A stretch of DNA of 64,000 nucleotides from NCBI GenBank assembly GCA_936432065.2, contig OW386287.2, positions 191,517,729 through 191,581,728 on the forward strand, in the 5' to 3' direction. This stretch comes from Rutpela maculata. Lineage: Eukaryota; Arthropoda; Insecta; Coleoptera; Cerambycidae. Made by a program: the position numbers and the translations under genes. How positions within the stretch are numbered: the first letter of the stretch is position 1; each line of letters begins with the position of its first letter. Shown one piece after another: positions 46,186 to 59,145 of the stretch. Under the pieces are notes generated by a model. The model was not told the origin of the DNA. It ran no database searches and worked only from the letters and a program-made list of their open reading frames with translations.

Positions 46186-46497
46186 AATCCACTATGTATA
46201 ATATTTCCTATTCTCAACCAAACTTGAAATTAAATTCTGAATTTTGCTTTCAACTTACTGTGACTAGGGACTAGCTGCGTCCTCCATTTCCCTATTTGTT
46301 GGGACGTTTAGTGATAACTCATATTTAGGAATGTATTTACATCGTTGCGTCACCTTTTCTTTTTCATTGACGAATACGTCTTTAAAAGATTATGAATCTT
46401 CGGTGATGAAATGTATTTTCGTTTATTTTCAACCATTTTCAGGCGAGTATATTTCGTAGCCGACCATTACAGTACACGAAAATAAAAAACTGACGGC

Positions 46498-46618
46498 TGA
46501 AGATGAGAGAAAGGTAATACAGGGAGGCACAAATACATTTTAGCTTTATTATTCGTGGCGCCACACAGTGGACGATAGTAGAACTACAATTGTGATCATG
46601 AGAGCAAGGCGTGAATAT
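46498..46618 (-). repeat. 120-bp repeat, inverted partner of 39478-39600
   Basis: Reverse complement of the left copy, from CTGACGGCTGAAGATGAGAG to ATGAGAGCAAGGCGTGAATA. The end differs from the 39.48 kb copy (CTCTCATGATC instead of CTCGAAATGATC) and matches 40170 instead. Confidence 0.7.
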
Positions 46619-46619
46619 A

Positions 46620-49545
46620 ATTCACTTTTTCACGTTTGTACATTTGTGATGAACACGGTACATGGCAGTTTTATGCCATTAATCCTTTAATTGGTTTGTT
46701 ATGTATGATTTAATATTATATAAAAATGATTCATTTCATTGGAAAAGAAATGTTTTGTTGCCAGCAGCTTATTGGGTTTTATATTTAATTATTATGAAAA
46801 TAAACATAATAAACACGCCGCACATATTAAACAGAACAGGAAAGTATGTTAAAAATTATCTTGTTTTGGTCAGACTTGCACCAATGGTATATGAAAGAAG
46901 CGAATGTTTTCTTTGAAAGTTATCTGCTGAATACGCAAAATACTTAATAATTTTTAACGATGATGTAAACAGAAATACTAGGTATTTATTTTTTAAATGT
47001 TTAATTCAAAATTGTTTTTTTTATTTGCTAGATATGTTTTACATGTTTTTGTAAGAACCATTACCGTTTTTAAGTTTAATTTATTACCAAAAATACATTG
47101 TAGCAGGCAATGATGAATATTTCACCATTTCGTCGTCTTTTTTCTAATATTTCAGCACTTGTTTGCAACATAATATTATGACTATATGGGAGCCGTCTCT
47201 GGCGCCGAGATAAAATTCCCGAGCCCTGAATTAATAACCAATTGCTCTCTATTAACAACGGGGACAGAAGTAACTGCAAAAATCTGCAGTGAACCTTAAA
47301 TGATCATCTTTCTGGCGGCTGTAAATCGTAAAGTATTAACGTTAGAGAAAAATTGTTGAAGTAAAAGTTGTAGCTTTTTCATTCCCTACAATACTGGTCA
47401 TATTTAATTTTAGGGTAGAACTAATAGGAAAGAAGATAATCGAGAAACGCCTGTTTTGAAGGAGTTATTCATAGGTACTGTCGTGCGCAAAAAAAAATGG
47501 GACAAGTCTTATAACGTATTTTTGTTCCAATCTAGTTGTGTACCTACATCTAACTTTAATTTTTGTGACATTGTCAGTTATTTGTCAAAGTTCATTGCAA
47601 GTGTTCAAATAGAGACAGATTTACATTAGAAAAAAATAGTCGTCCTATTTTTTTTGCTCACTGCCAGTACCAACGTTTTTTGCTCTACAAACTGTATTAA
47701 ACAGAAATTGTCATATTTTTGAGTACGGAATTACTCTATGATTATGTGAATCATCTATAAAAAACATAGTTAGCCCCATAATTTTAATATAGAACATTTC
47801 AGTATGAAACTAAGTTATTTCAAGAAATAAATTAAAGTTGATTTTGATATAAATACCGATTCTAATCTTAATAGTTAAAACCCTTTCATGAAATTGGTCT
47901 TACATACCCAGTGATTATAACAAATTTTTTATTTAAATTTGAAGTAATTTGCACAGCGTTAGGCGATACCTGCCCTAAATCAAAATATTTATAAGGCATT
48001 GTATAAGAAGTAAAACAAGCAAACAAGCGATTTATCACCCTATAATATTCTATAACACGCATAAAAGACATTATTCGGATGTCAGTATGCAAACAGGAAG
48101 CGAAAGATGATTGATGGGATACGACGGCGATCAGATCGTGCCTTGGAGGAATACTTGCTAGGTGTAGGGGATTTCGAAATTCCTGATCGGAAAGAGTAAC
48201 AGATAAAGAAGATAAAATATGGATTTAACAATATTACTTAATTGGGAACTTGCCTTTGTTGAGAAGTAAATTTAGTTCTAAACAACTTCAGCACTTCAGT
48301 TTAATAAAATAATTGCAAAGTCAACTTTGCGCCTCTACATGTAATTCACAATTTATGTATAATAATATACCACAATTTTAATACAAATCTTATACAGACT
48401 AAATATACTGGGCGTTTCAACGATGCCACAACAATTCGAAGGATGATTTCTCTCATCAGAAAGAAACAAAAACCAAGAATTTCATTTTTTCCTAAAATGC
48501 TTCCTAAGCACTCCACAATGCTTTGAAAGTATGGCAATAAACAGGCCTTTTAAATACCGTACCTCACCTCTCTTATTTATAGGGTTGCGCTATAGTAAAA
48601 ATGCTTCGCAGGCGAAATTTACGAATTTTTCAAGGTCAAACAGCCTCAAATTAAAAGTTATAAATTTGACTTAAAATTATATTGTCTTCCAAAAGTAGGT
48701 ATCGTAGGCGCAAGACACAAAAATACAAAATACCAATAAAAAATGTTTTATTATAAAAAAATTGCAGTATTTATATTTTCCCCTGAACTAAAATTAAATA
48801 TAGACATTAAATATAAAAACAATATATTGAAAAACTTATATATATAATAAATGCGATCATTCTATCAGTATAAAATAATCAAACAACAAATAAATAATTT
48901 CCTTGTACATTTTATTTTATAACAAATCAATGATAAACAATAAACGTCGCCCGTCGACCGTCGGGAGATAAAATTAGTTAGTGTTGAACTGCTAGAGCGC
49001 CCCCTCACGCGTTGGGGCCCCTAGGCAATTGCCTAGTTTGTCTATTGGATAATCCGGCCCTGGTTCATGCTATATTGTAACTAAACGTTTATATATTTTT
49101 TAAATTTTAAATTTCAAAACCCGCGGCGCCTTACGGCGCCTTTAGTTGCGTGGCGCCGTCGTGCGCCGCACAACTTGCCTTTATGGACGGCGCGGCTCTG
49201 AACGTACACGAAAAATTTCAGCGAGAACTAACTAGTGACGTCAAAGGTAGGACGGGTTAGGGTGATAGAATTTACATATTTAATTAAAAAAGAAATAGTG
49301 GTTAAATTCCATAAAAAGTGTACGCATTTTTTTTTTGTTAAATAATTCGAACAAGTTAAAAGGTTCATAATGGATGCCATCTTTTGATATATTTCTTCAA
49401 TCTTTTTGACAAGTTTTCACAAAGCTATGACGTTACCAACATATTTTTTGTTACGGAATTTGAAAGGGAGCATTTTTTACATATGATATGGTAAATATCG
49501 ATGGAGGTTGCATGAAGAAATATTTAAGAAAAACTATCTTGAAAG
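46620..49545. other. Long non-coding stretch
   Basis: No gene recognised. At about 49005-49070 the phrase GGGGCCCCTAGGCAATTGCC with CCGGCCCTGG is a widespread insect-type interspersed repeat fragment. It is followed at 49120-49195 by a GC-rich run of GGCGCC/GCGCCG words. Confidence 0.4.
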
Positions 49546-49549
49546 GACA

Positions 49550-52321
49550 ATGTTAAAAACAGCTGTTTTTTGGCCCCCATCGCGCATAAGACCCTGAGAA
49601 AATGGTTGAAAAAGGCTCAAAATTAATAAAAATACGTCTTCGTGGTATCAAAAGGCTGGGGAAAATTCTATTTCTAAAAACCTAAAATTGCTTTGAATAA
49701 TAGCTTATACTGAATATGAAAATTATATTTATTTTATGATAACTATTATATATCGATTCAATAGAGGTAACAAAAGGGTAAAAACTACTCCTGTTCGCGC
49801 CCTATTCAGGGGGTGGACGCTAGACACAGCACCTAATATTAAAAAAATAGGTGCCAAGGTGATTTAAAAAACTCGGAATGTAAAAAGCATCGCCTCCTCG
49901 TGGTGCATTCTGGAAAACAGAATAAGTGGCCAAATGCAAGTAACCATTTGCATATTTACTGTACCTACCTTTTTCTCCAACAAATGAAGTTCTATAGCTT
50001 GCCCATTAGTACCTTTACATGGAATAACACAGTGCGTGTAATTGCCAATTAGGTATGTACATTCATGTAGCGCGAGAGATATGACAACACAGCAGAGCAA
50101 ACTCGCCCGTCCTCGCCCGTCGGCGAAGCATCCCAGCTCTCAGTTATTTTATTTCAGCTAGCTGGCACACGCGATGTTGTAATTCTTACTCCCTATACCT
50201 AGCCCGCCACTACACACAGTGTATAACAGAGAATAAACTAATATGATTTTCAACCATTTATAGTGATTAGCCATCTTTAATATCTATCTATTAAATGCAG
50301 ACATAAGAACCAATAGAAACCTTTCATTTTATTTTAATTTGCTCTGTAAATATTTTGATGCTGTTCTAACATCTCTAAGTAATGGCAGTTTTTCTTTATA
50401 TGGATACTATTAAGTAATCAGTATAAGTGTTGATATAATATTTCATTATGATTCTATATATTTCATAAAATGAAAAACTATTTTTTTTTTCTAATAGTAC
50501 ATTATCTAAAGTGCCTGTCATCCCCAAACTGGAATCAGAGACTATACGAGTCTCTGCTGGAGTAGATTTTGATTCATTTTACTCACCTTGTTTCCTATTT
50601 TTGGTATTTGAAGCGGTGAATACGATTCTACCACCTGAATACGGTAGTTTGGTTGTTTTCGAGGTTGGTATGCAACTCGCTATTTGTTTTTTATTAAAAA
50701 AACGTGTTGATTAAAGCCATACAGATCTATTACAATATTACGTGCTGTAAATATTTTTCAGATTCATGTACATAGAGGTAGTTTTTCGTAATAAGGATAC
50801 TCACGTCAAGACAAAGTGGATGTCGGTCCCTTTTACTAGTAAGAAATAATTTGGTACATTACTAAGTGCCGTGGCATTTTTTTAAGTATTCGAGACTGTG
50901 AATAGAATTGCACCCCCGAATAGGGTAGTTTGGTGGTTTCCAGGGTCGCTAACTAAAGCGCTTTTTTGTAATAATACTTTCTGCGAATATTATTTCATAC
51001 CCTTTTAGAGGTTGTTTTTGAAAATACACTCAAAGAAAATAATAGGTAAATTCAACCAAAAAGAGCATATGAAATCGCGCCTATCTAGTTTCATAGTTAA
51101 ATCAATCAGAAAAGAATAGTCATACAACAACTTTATTTGTTTTCGTAAACAAATAGTAGTTTAATAATCATATCTTCTTGTAACAAATTAAATAGTACAA
51201 TGACATTTTTTTATGTTCACTAACCATTTTCAATTTGGTCTACAATTAAATAGTACAACGACTTTGTTTTTTGTTCACCAACTAATTTTTAGGTTGATCT
51301 AAACTTTATAGTATGATGAAGTTTTTTTGGTTAGCTAAAATCTCAGTATTGAGGCATCAGACCACCCAAACCAAAGATTAGAGATCGTTTATAAGATCCA
51401 TCCAAATATATCGATGATCCCTGAGAATTTGAACATTGCAATCATGTTATTAATTTTCTATAAATTCATAAGAGTATAAGATAATGCATGATTGATTATT
51501 GTCAGTGATTTGTATGTGGCGTCATCTGGGAATAATTTCTGTAATAGACTACGTGGTAAGCAAGCAAATTTTATGGTAATTCTTTTAGAACTTCTAGAAG
51601 ACGACAATAATATTGGTTTGTCTACCAAGTACAATAATACAGCGAACTAATACTGGGTTAGAATTATAATTCGATAATAGTTAAAAATAAAATATACTAT
51701 TATCTAGTTTAATTTGACAGAATTCAACAAAATAATAGTCAGACGAACAAAATAATAGCCTTATTCATCTATTTTTCAAGTTAATGTTTGTTTTGTTGTA
51801 CGACAACTTTTTATTAATTAAAATAACAATAACCTCTTGTTTAAAAATACCATCAATATAGTTTGGTTTAACGAAATTAACGACATTGTTAGTTAACCAG
51901 TTTTTTTTGTTGAATTTACCCATACTATTTCTTTGAGTGTAGGTCAGGATTAGTTGAAGGTTTGGCTGAACTAGTATTAAAATATCATTTTGTACATTTT
52001 TAATCACCTTGGTACCTATTTTTTTAATATTAGATGCCGCCTGATAAGGTAGTTTTTATCCTTTTGTTATCTCTATTGAATCAATACCTAATAGTTATAA
52101 AATAAATATAATTTTCACATTCAATATAAGCTATTATTCAAAGCAATTTTAGGGGTTGTTTTTATGTTTTTAGAGGTGAAACAGAATTTTATTCAGCCTT
52201 TTTATACCACGAAGACGTATTTTTATTAATTTTGTCCCTTTTCCAACCATTTTCTCTGTGTCTTATGTGTACCGCGATGGGGGCCAAAAATCAGCTGTTT
52301 TTTTAACATTGTCCTTTAAAA
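49550..52321. mobile_element. 2.8-kb fold-back element with ~320-bp inverted ends and a nested MITE
   Basis: The left end (AAGGACAATGTTAAAAACAG to GGTGCCAAGGTGATT, 49550-49867) is mirrored at 52000-52321. Shared landmarks are GGCCCCCATCGCG, AAAATACGTCTTCGTGGTAT, CGATTCAATAGAGGTAAC (diverged) and AATATTAAAAAAATAGGT. Two related subunits inside (about 50545-50670 and 50855-50960) repeat the end motif GAATACGGTAGTTTGGT. A TA-flanked MITE is nested at 51027-51939. No transposase frame is seen. Confidence 0.7.
51027..51939. mobile_element. 913-bp TA-flanked MITE nested in the fold-back element
   Basis: Inverted termini CACTCAAAGAAAATAATAGG and the complement of CACTCAAAGAAATAGTATGG, each continuing GTAAATTCAAC-AAAAA. 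TA lies on both sides (51025-51026 and 51940-51941), consistent with a Tc1/mariner-type insertion. The interior has repeated AATAGTACAA/AATAATAG phrases and no ORF of note. Confidence 0.7.
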
Positions 52322-52589
52322 ACACTAACTCTACTAGAAATGAAGAAATTTAAAAAACAACTAAATTAAATGTTCGAATTACGCTCCATTTGCAGCCTGA
52401 CAGTAGCGAAGATGACTGAAGTTCTTTTCTAATGCTTTCATTGATAAAACGCTGAAATCGTCTTCATTAGAATGTTTTTTTTGTTTTGTTTTTTTTTTAA
52501 ACGTACAAATTCCGATGTTTGCTTACTATCACTTGCACGTGTAATTTGCGCGACCAGTGTGTTTGGAGTGTTAAGTATTAATTTTTTCT

Positions 52590-52905
52590 CAAAAACATGA
52601 AGTAGTTGAACTGTTCAATGTAACTCACCCTGATCGGCATCCTATTAGCCAAGACGTATTAAGAAAAGTAGGGTCAAAATTCAGGAAATTTTGCGGCATG
52701 TTCGCGATCCTCCTATATCCGGTCGACCGTCACCACAAAAAGAAGATCAGCTTAATGTTTTGTTGACAGTGCAAGAAAGTGCTCAGTCCACATTTAAGGA
52801 CATTGCATCTAATTCTAATATTGCAGTATTCACTGTCCACAAAATACTCAAGAAAGCAAAGTACCATCCTTATAAGATATGCCTTGTTAAGAACTATGCA
52901 ATGTT
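52590..52905 (+). pseudogene. Helix-turn-helix fragment of a transposase-like protein (DUF4817 type)
   Basis: In one frame ELFNVTHPDRHPISQDVLRK leads to GSKFRKF. After a frameshift near 52690 the next frame gives HVRDPPISGRP, then KEDQLNVLLTVQESAQST, then VFTVHKILKKAKYHPYK. The order (helix-turn-helix, SGRP, second helix-turn-helix, HPYK) matches the N-terminal part of mariner-like and DUF4817 proteins. The DDE catalytic part is absent; homology stops at LVK. Confidence 0.65.
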
Positions 52906-53099
52906 GATAATAATTTTGTAAACATTGTAATTATGTAACATTGTAACCAAATCTTACAACTCTTTGCAACTTTGCACGTTGGGTAAAAGCCGGAAAGCTG
53001 CACTTTTTGATTGGAATGTGCCACTTTCTGTGGTCATAGTTGATGCCAAAAGGTAACTTTTCAGATAACCAATTGAAAATCCATGCAGGTCAACCGTCC

Positions 53100-53345
53100 A
53101 AGTCAACCCCCCCGACATTTCACGCACCGTTTAATTGGAATTTGTGAGATTCTATTTTCAGTGAACCGGCGCGTGAAGAGTATGGCTTCCAACTTTTCGG
53201 CGTTGATCCGAATCTTCCACTTGTCGTAATACGCCGTGATACGGGCCATGTGCGCGTTCAGCAGCATGTTAGCCGCTTGAGAGTTGTGTGAATGCGCGTA
53301 CATGGCCGTGTCGTCGGCGTCCTTAGCAAGTTTGGCATTGTCGCA
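53100..53345 (-). pseudogene. Reverse transcriptase fragment, copy 1
   Basis: The minus-strand frame reads ADDTAMYAHSHNSQAANMLL, then NAHMARITAYYDKWKIRINA and ILFTRRFTENRI. This is the motif C (ADD) region and following segment of a Jockey-type enzyme. The first residue of the YADD box is replaced by sequence from the junction. A second, close copy lies in the same orientation at 55350-55600. Confidence 0.75.
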
Positions 53346-53656
53346 GCAAAGGTAACTTTTCAGATAGCCAATTGAAAATCCGTGCAGACGAACAAAATGG
53401 CGACTATTAAATGTGGCCGCCATTAGCCACACTAATTTTTTTTTGTATCTATGTGCAATTCTGGAGACAATACAATATTATGGTACCAAAAAGCGTGTCT
53501 TTAGTTTTTTAAACTATAATTTTATATTCATACTTAGGCCCGGTACTTTCATCTATAGATAGTGATATTTAATCTACAGAATAAGGTTTATCTAGTATAT
53601 ATATAGTACTATTTTATTATAAATAGTACTCAATCCATCGCTACACGCATTCGTAC

Positions 53657-53696
53657 TCTAAGAAATGGCGAAGGCGCGCAGTCGCCATTTCTTAGA
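53657..53696. repeat. Perfect 15-bp hairpin
   Basis: TCTAAGAAATGGCGA pairs perfectly with TCGCCATTTCTTAGA across a 10-nt GC-rich loop. It marks the left edge of the following fold-back array. Confidence 0.9.
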
Positions 53697-53739
53697 TTAT
53701 CTTAATTTTAAGATAACACAGGCACCCAAAATAAAAAAA

Positions 53740-55325
53740 GGTCGTGTATTCGGAAACAGACCTATATACCGGTATGTATTTTCGCCCGCTGAACCCGACT
53801 CCGGGCTCAGAATTGGCCCATCGGGTCAAAATTGGCCGAAAAGATCAAAAAGTGGCCGGAAATTCGCCAAAATTCGGGTAAAAAAACATTGAAGTGATTG
53901 ACTTGGCTTAACCCATACCGGTATGTATTGTCGCCTGCTGAACCCGAATCCGGGGTCAGAATTGGCCCATCGGGTCAAAATTGGCCGGAAATATAAAAAA
54001 ATGGCCGGAAGTTCGCCAAAATTCGGTTAAAAAAACATTGAAAGGATTGACATGACTTACCCATATACCGGTATGTATTTTCGCCCGCTGAATCCGAATC
54101 CGGGCTCAGAATTGGCCCATCTGTTCAAAATTGGCCGGAAAAATAAAAAATGGCCGGAAATTTGCCAAAATCTGGGGTCAAAAAAACATTAAATGATATT
54201 GAAGTGACTACCCATATACCGGTGGGTATTTTTTCCCGCTGGATCTAAATCTGGAGTCAGAATTAGCCCAACCGGTCAGAGCCAACAAATAGCTCAAAAT
54301 TGCCCAAAATTTTGGGCAAAGAATATTGAATGACGTTCAGGTGACTCGCCTATTGTGTTAGTATGTATTTTTGTCCACTGAATCTGAATTCGTTGGTCAA
54401 TAACGTCAAAATATCGAATATGTGCAAGCGAATTTTCCGCCATTTTTTTGGGTCGTCTTCATTTTTTCCAAACCATATTGCCCCCGAAACAAGCAAGTCC
54501 CTGTTGAGCATCCACAAAAAATCTACCTGAGGGTTTTTTCTTTATTCATATTTGTTTGTGTATGTAGTGTGCATCCGGCTGCATCCCACTTTTCATTAGA
54601 AGTACTCGCACTGGCTTTAATCTACAGGCAAACTCTAGAAAACCTTGTACGAAGTACAGCTCGTTAATTGGAATCAGCCTGCATAAGCAGCATCTTCTTC
54701 TTATCTCCCGGTCACCGTGGGCGTCCTAAAACTCATGCCGGTAAAACATACACCACTTTAAATCCTGCTATCGCAATAGATGTTGGGAGCGATGACAACT
54801 GCCCTGAAAGGGGATGTGTAGAATGATTTGCTTTCCGTCTATTGTGGTAATGAAACCAGCGAAGGCACGCTGTGCTGGAGGGGAGCAACAGGGCGTGAGG
54901 ATGAAGCTCTAGTGTGTCTGATGACGAGATGTAACATTCCTCGTCAAGGTCAGAAAGCTCTAATACTTAAGCCTGGGGAGGTATAAGGGTTATCACCCTC
55001 AGGAAAAGGAAAACTTGCTTGAACATATTGGAGGCTATTTGGCAGTCAATTTCTCCGGCCAATTTTGACCCCATGGATCAATTCTGACCCCAGATTCGGT
55101 TTCAGTGGGCAAAAATACACACCGATATAAGGGTAAAGTCACTTCAATATCATTTAATGTTTTCTGACCCCAGATTTAGGAGAATTTCCTGCCATTTTTT
55201 TATTTTTCCGGACAATTTTGACCGGCTGGGCCAATTCTGACCCCGGATCCGGGTTCAGCGGACGAAGATACAAACCGATAAATAGGTTAAGTTAAGTCTT
55301 CAATGTTTTTTGACCCGAATATGTA
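53740..55325. repeat. Fold-back array with ~150-bp GCTGAATCCG units
   Basis: Units of the form CCGGTATGTATTTTCGCCCG, CTGAATCCGAATCCGG, TCAGAATTGGCCCATC, AATTGGCCGGAA and AAAAAACATTGAA occur four to five times forward (53740-54420), decaying rightward. They occur two times inverted (55030-55325). The middle (54430-55020) is unrelated, GC-richer DNA. A short region with TCGTCAAGGTCAGAAAGCTC near 54940 is complex but not coding in any frame I recognise. Confidence 0.75.
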
Positions 55326-55349
55326 CGGTAAACGTCAGTCGTTTGTCCG

Positions 55350-55605
55350 TGTCAACCCTCCGATATTTCACGTACCATTTAATTGGAATTTGTGAGATTG
55401 GTGTTAAGATTCTATTTTCAGTGAACCGGCGCGTGAAGAGTATGGCTTCCGACTTTTCGGAGTTGATCCGAATCTTCCACTTATCGTAATACGCCGTGGC
55501 ACGGGCCATGTGCGCGTTCAGCAGCATGTTAGCCGCTTGAGCGTTGTGTGAATGCGCGTACATGGCCGTGTCGTCGGCGCCCTTAGCAAGTTTGGTATTG
55601 TTGCA
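55350..55605 (-). pseudogene. Reverse transcriptase fragment, copy 2
   Basis: Nearly identical to the copy at 53100-53345 and in the same orientation (ADDTAMYAHSHNAQAANMLL, YDKWKIRINSEKSEAILFTR). It has a few extra bases near the C-terminal end (ILTPISQIPI). The two copies bracket the fold-back array, so they look like parts of its outer region or of the target, duplicated together with it. Confidence 0.75.
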
Positions 55606-55639
55606 GCCAGGTGATAAGAGGAACATGTTGATTTTCCTA

Positions 55640-58600
55640 TAACGCGCTTCAACAACTAAAAAATTCTAGATATTTTCAAGGTAGGGCCTCAAAGTGCACC
55701 TATTATTAAAAATGCATGTATTCCAAGGTAAATTAAACCATTTTATAACGCAAATTCTACAGTTTGTAGAAAACAGAGCAGATATAAAATCGAAGATGGG
55801 TGACTTCGTTAGCGTTTGCTGTAATTGTAAGACCTACCGAACGCGCTCTCATACATAGATTATAAATTTTTACCCAACCAAATTTAGCTTTCCTAAATTT
55901 CAGAGGGCCATTAAGATGAATATTTTCTAACAATTTCTTCATTTGTTGCTTCTTGATATAAAATGTGACATTGTCTCGTACAAAGGACAACTGTGATTTC
56001 GAATTTATTTTACCAACATCTGTTAATGATTAAAAATTATATAAATGTTGAAATATATGTATGTACTTAGTGTAGGCGGTAAGTTAAGTAACAAATTATA
56101 GAATTATAAGCGAGTGAAAGTTTGAATGCAGATGCCGTATAAAATATTGTTAAATTGGTATACGTACTAATTGAAACAGTCTATCCAAAGTTTTTAATTG
56201 ATTTCGTATAAAAGTTTACATGTTAACTTTTATGAATGTCTCCTCGTTTGTAAAGTATTTCATGCCTATTCCTGCTTATTTTTGTCTGAATTTTAAATAC
56301 ATTTCGCTTTTTTATTTACATCTAACTGATGACATGTTGAGAGAAATGAATGAAGCCCCACAACAATACAATATAAGCCTCACATAACAATGGACTTAAT
56401 ATCCTTTAATAAATATACCTGAATAGATCTTTTGTTTGAGCTTTATTTTCTTTAGCACGATATACTCCATGGGGGCGAGAACGACGGCGTCGTTACGGTT
56501 TGTTGATTTTATTATAATTTAATAGATTTTATTCTTCCCACATGTTTATTTAAGTAGTTTGACGATAATTTTCGTTGGTGATTATTGATTATCAGAAATT
56601 GTTTCAAAGAACGGCGCCATCAGCGTCTGCTATTGAGGTAAAAACTATGACTGAAGAAGAGGACACACCCAGAAGAACTATACAAATATTTTTTTGTCAA
56701 GGAATAATGATGACAAAGAGTCAAAAAATGCCAATTTACACAATATTTTTTCTAAAATTTTACTCATAGTGGAGTCAATAGAGGCTGAAAATATGCATTA
56801 TTTCGGAATAATTACGGGAAGCTTCGATTTTCCTAAAACCTTTTGATATCACTTTTACATAACTTGAAATAAAAAGTTATAAATATATAATCGTGATGAA
56901 ACTGTTTATTAATTTTTTAATCAAAAAGAAACTATTTTTTAATAAAACTATTATAAGTTAAAAAATTTTAAAGCAGTTTAATTCAAATTAACATATATAG
57001 GGGTTTTCGAGGTCGCTGAAACAGATTATAATGTCAAAAAAAGGTAATTCATAATGGTTGATCCAATATGACCGACTTCTATCAAGCAATAAAATAATTC
57101 AAAACACTATTCAATTAAAAACACAATTTAAATATTCACATAGAAAGAAGAATCTGAGAAAACGTGATATTGTACATAGTATTACAAGATGATCTGTGAA
57201 AAAGTGCCAAAACTACTTTTACAATGCTCTGCATTCCAAAAAAATCTGGGGCCTAGATTTTTAATAGTACAAAAAAACTTCATATACATTTTTCATGTGA
57301 AATTTCCCGTATTTTCGAATGACGCAATTAGTTCTTGAAAGAAAAAATTATTTTAAGATATATTTGACAAAAACTGGTATTTTGCAACAAATTACACTCA
57401 AGGACTATTGTTGGTAACTTTTGGTATCTTGTTCCTGACATGTTCAGAGATGTAATCTCAAAAGCTACCGCTTTCCGAAATTTTTCCGAAGTGAAAACCT
57501 CTATCGACTCCACTATATCTGACACCCAACGCGTACTTAAGGCATCCACTACTCCCCTCAAATCTGGGTGATGCATTAATAGATGCAATAATATCTCCAA
57601 TATATTATGGGATTATTTTTAGATATTTCAAATAATAAAACTGGAAAATTAAACACACAGAAAACTAACGTATGTTGGGCAAACGAGACTTTCAATTCTA
57701 ATAAGACTTAAGAACCACATAATCCTTCAAATATCAATTCAGTCTAGTGAAGAATAATGTGTGAACGATCTGAAAATACCAAATGGATAGTTAACAAATT
57801 AATAAAATTAAGCGAGCACGTTGACGGGAATCAGAATCGTAAAATATCACAATGTAAACAAAATTTTCAATGTTTTGATGCTAGTGTATTAAAAACTGTG
57901 AAAACGCATACTATAAACCATCGCTTATTTTAAAAGTAGTCAATATACGTCTAATAATAATAAACTGTAGAACTTTCCATCACACAAACAACCCCATATG
58001 ATTTTTCAGTAGATCGTATCAAATACCCAACGTCATAGAGGTGTCGGTATCATATATAAAGTGGCATGATAGGAATGCCCTAGTGGGTGTACCCGGGAAT
58101 GTAATCGATAGGAGGCACTTAGCCAAGAATTCTTGCCTATGTATGCGGTTGTTTGGATGCGAGATATTAGCTTTGGTAACTAGATACGGACGTGTCACTA
58201 GGGTCTCGAAAAGTATTAACAATACAACATTCTATATATAAGTATTGACAGAATTGCAATTCGAGACGGCTACATTACTCATATGCAGGCCTTTATAAAA
58301 TGCTCAGTTACTTTCCAGTCCTATGTATCTAGGTTAGGACTACGGAATCCCATACATACAGGGTGAGTCATTTCTGAGGGGATGCTCGGGAGTCGGTAGA
58401 AATTATTGAAGGAATTAGAGGTTTAACTTATATACTTATTAGAAGAATTTACCTATTTTGGTATACATCGTGGTATAATTTCACTAAGTTTTTATTCAAT
58501 ACATAAAGATCCACCCTCGAATTCGATACATTAAGTTAAACTTTGAGGGGAATCTATAACAATACTAATCACTGTTTGTTAATGTTGTTAATTGTTCTAA

Positions 58601-59145
58601 ATGTTTTATAGTATATATTCTACAAAGAATATCTTCTCAATGACAGCTGAAGAAATTAAAACATAATAGGGTAGTTTCCTCTTCAACAAAATTTACAAAA
58701 TATTGTTATATGATCAAAAAGTATATTAAATATACATTGTATATATCATATTAAAAAAGTTCGAATTATCACATGCAAGAACAAATGGGTTTTGAAAATA
58801 AAAGGCGGTAAATGATGACGTATATAATGAGAATTCAATTCTAGAGAATGTTCGTGTTTTCATGTATCATGTTGGTGGTAGTGCTCTGTTGATTTGTTGT
58901 TTACGTTTACATTGCGTGTTTAATATCTGTTTGTAATGGAACCTAATTTTGTGAAAGGCACTGCAGAGAATTTACCCATAGTGGATTTTTATATGGTACA
59001 CGAGTTTTATGTAGACAATTTGAACTATTTAAATGCCAAATCCCGAAATGTTAAAAATTTGAGGTTATTTCTTTAAAATACAATGACGCACATCGATACT
59101 AACACTAACAGCTACATATAATATTCTTTAATCTATTAGTTCAGT
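55640..59145. other. Mostly non-coding stretch
   Basis: No gene recognised. A diverged inverted pair is visible: ATAGTGGAGTCAATAGAGG at 56767 and its complement near 57500. The GAGGTCGCTGAA phrase of the fold-back family occurs at 57009. At about 58360 ACAGGGTGAGTCATTTCTGA resembles the end of a common insect repeat. A block at 58530-58560 (AAGTTAAACTTTGAGGGGAA) is similar to 3562-3595. The 58040-58240 segment is of higher complexity but unrecognised. Confidence 0.4.

Noticed and set aside
49864..50100. Minus-strand 78-codon frame, possible transposase piece
   Set aside because: Considered as a Harbinger-type fragment but no motif holds up.
53740..54420. Regular repeat array that might be a CRISPR
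   Set aside because: Units are about 150 bp, degenerate, lack constant short repeats with unique spacers, lie in eukaryotic DNA, and have inverted partners nearby.
57328..57600. Minus-strand 90-codon frame with protein-like composition
   Set aside because: Part of it matches an inverted, non-coding relative at 56767-56835, so it is probably repeat DNA; no family recognised.
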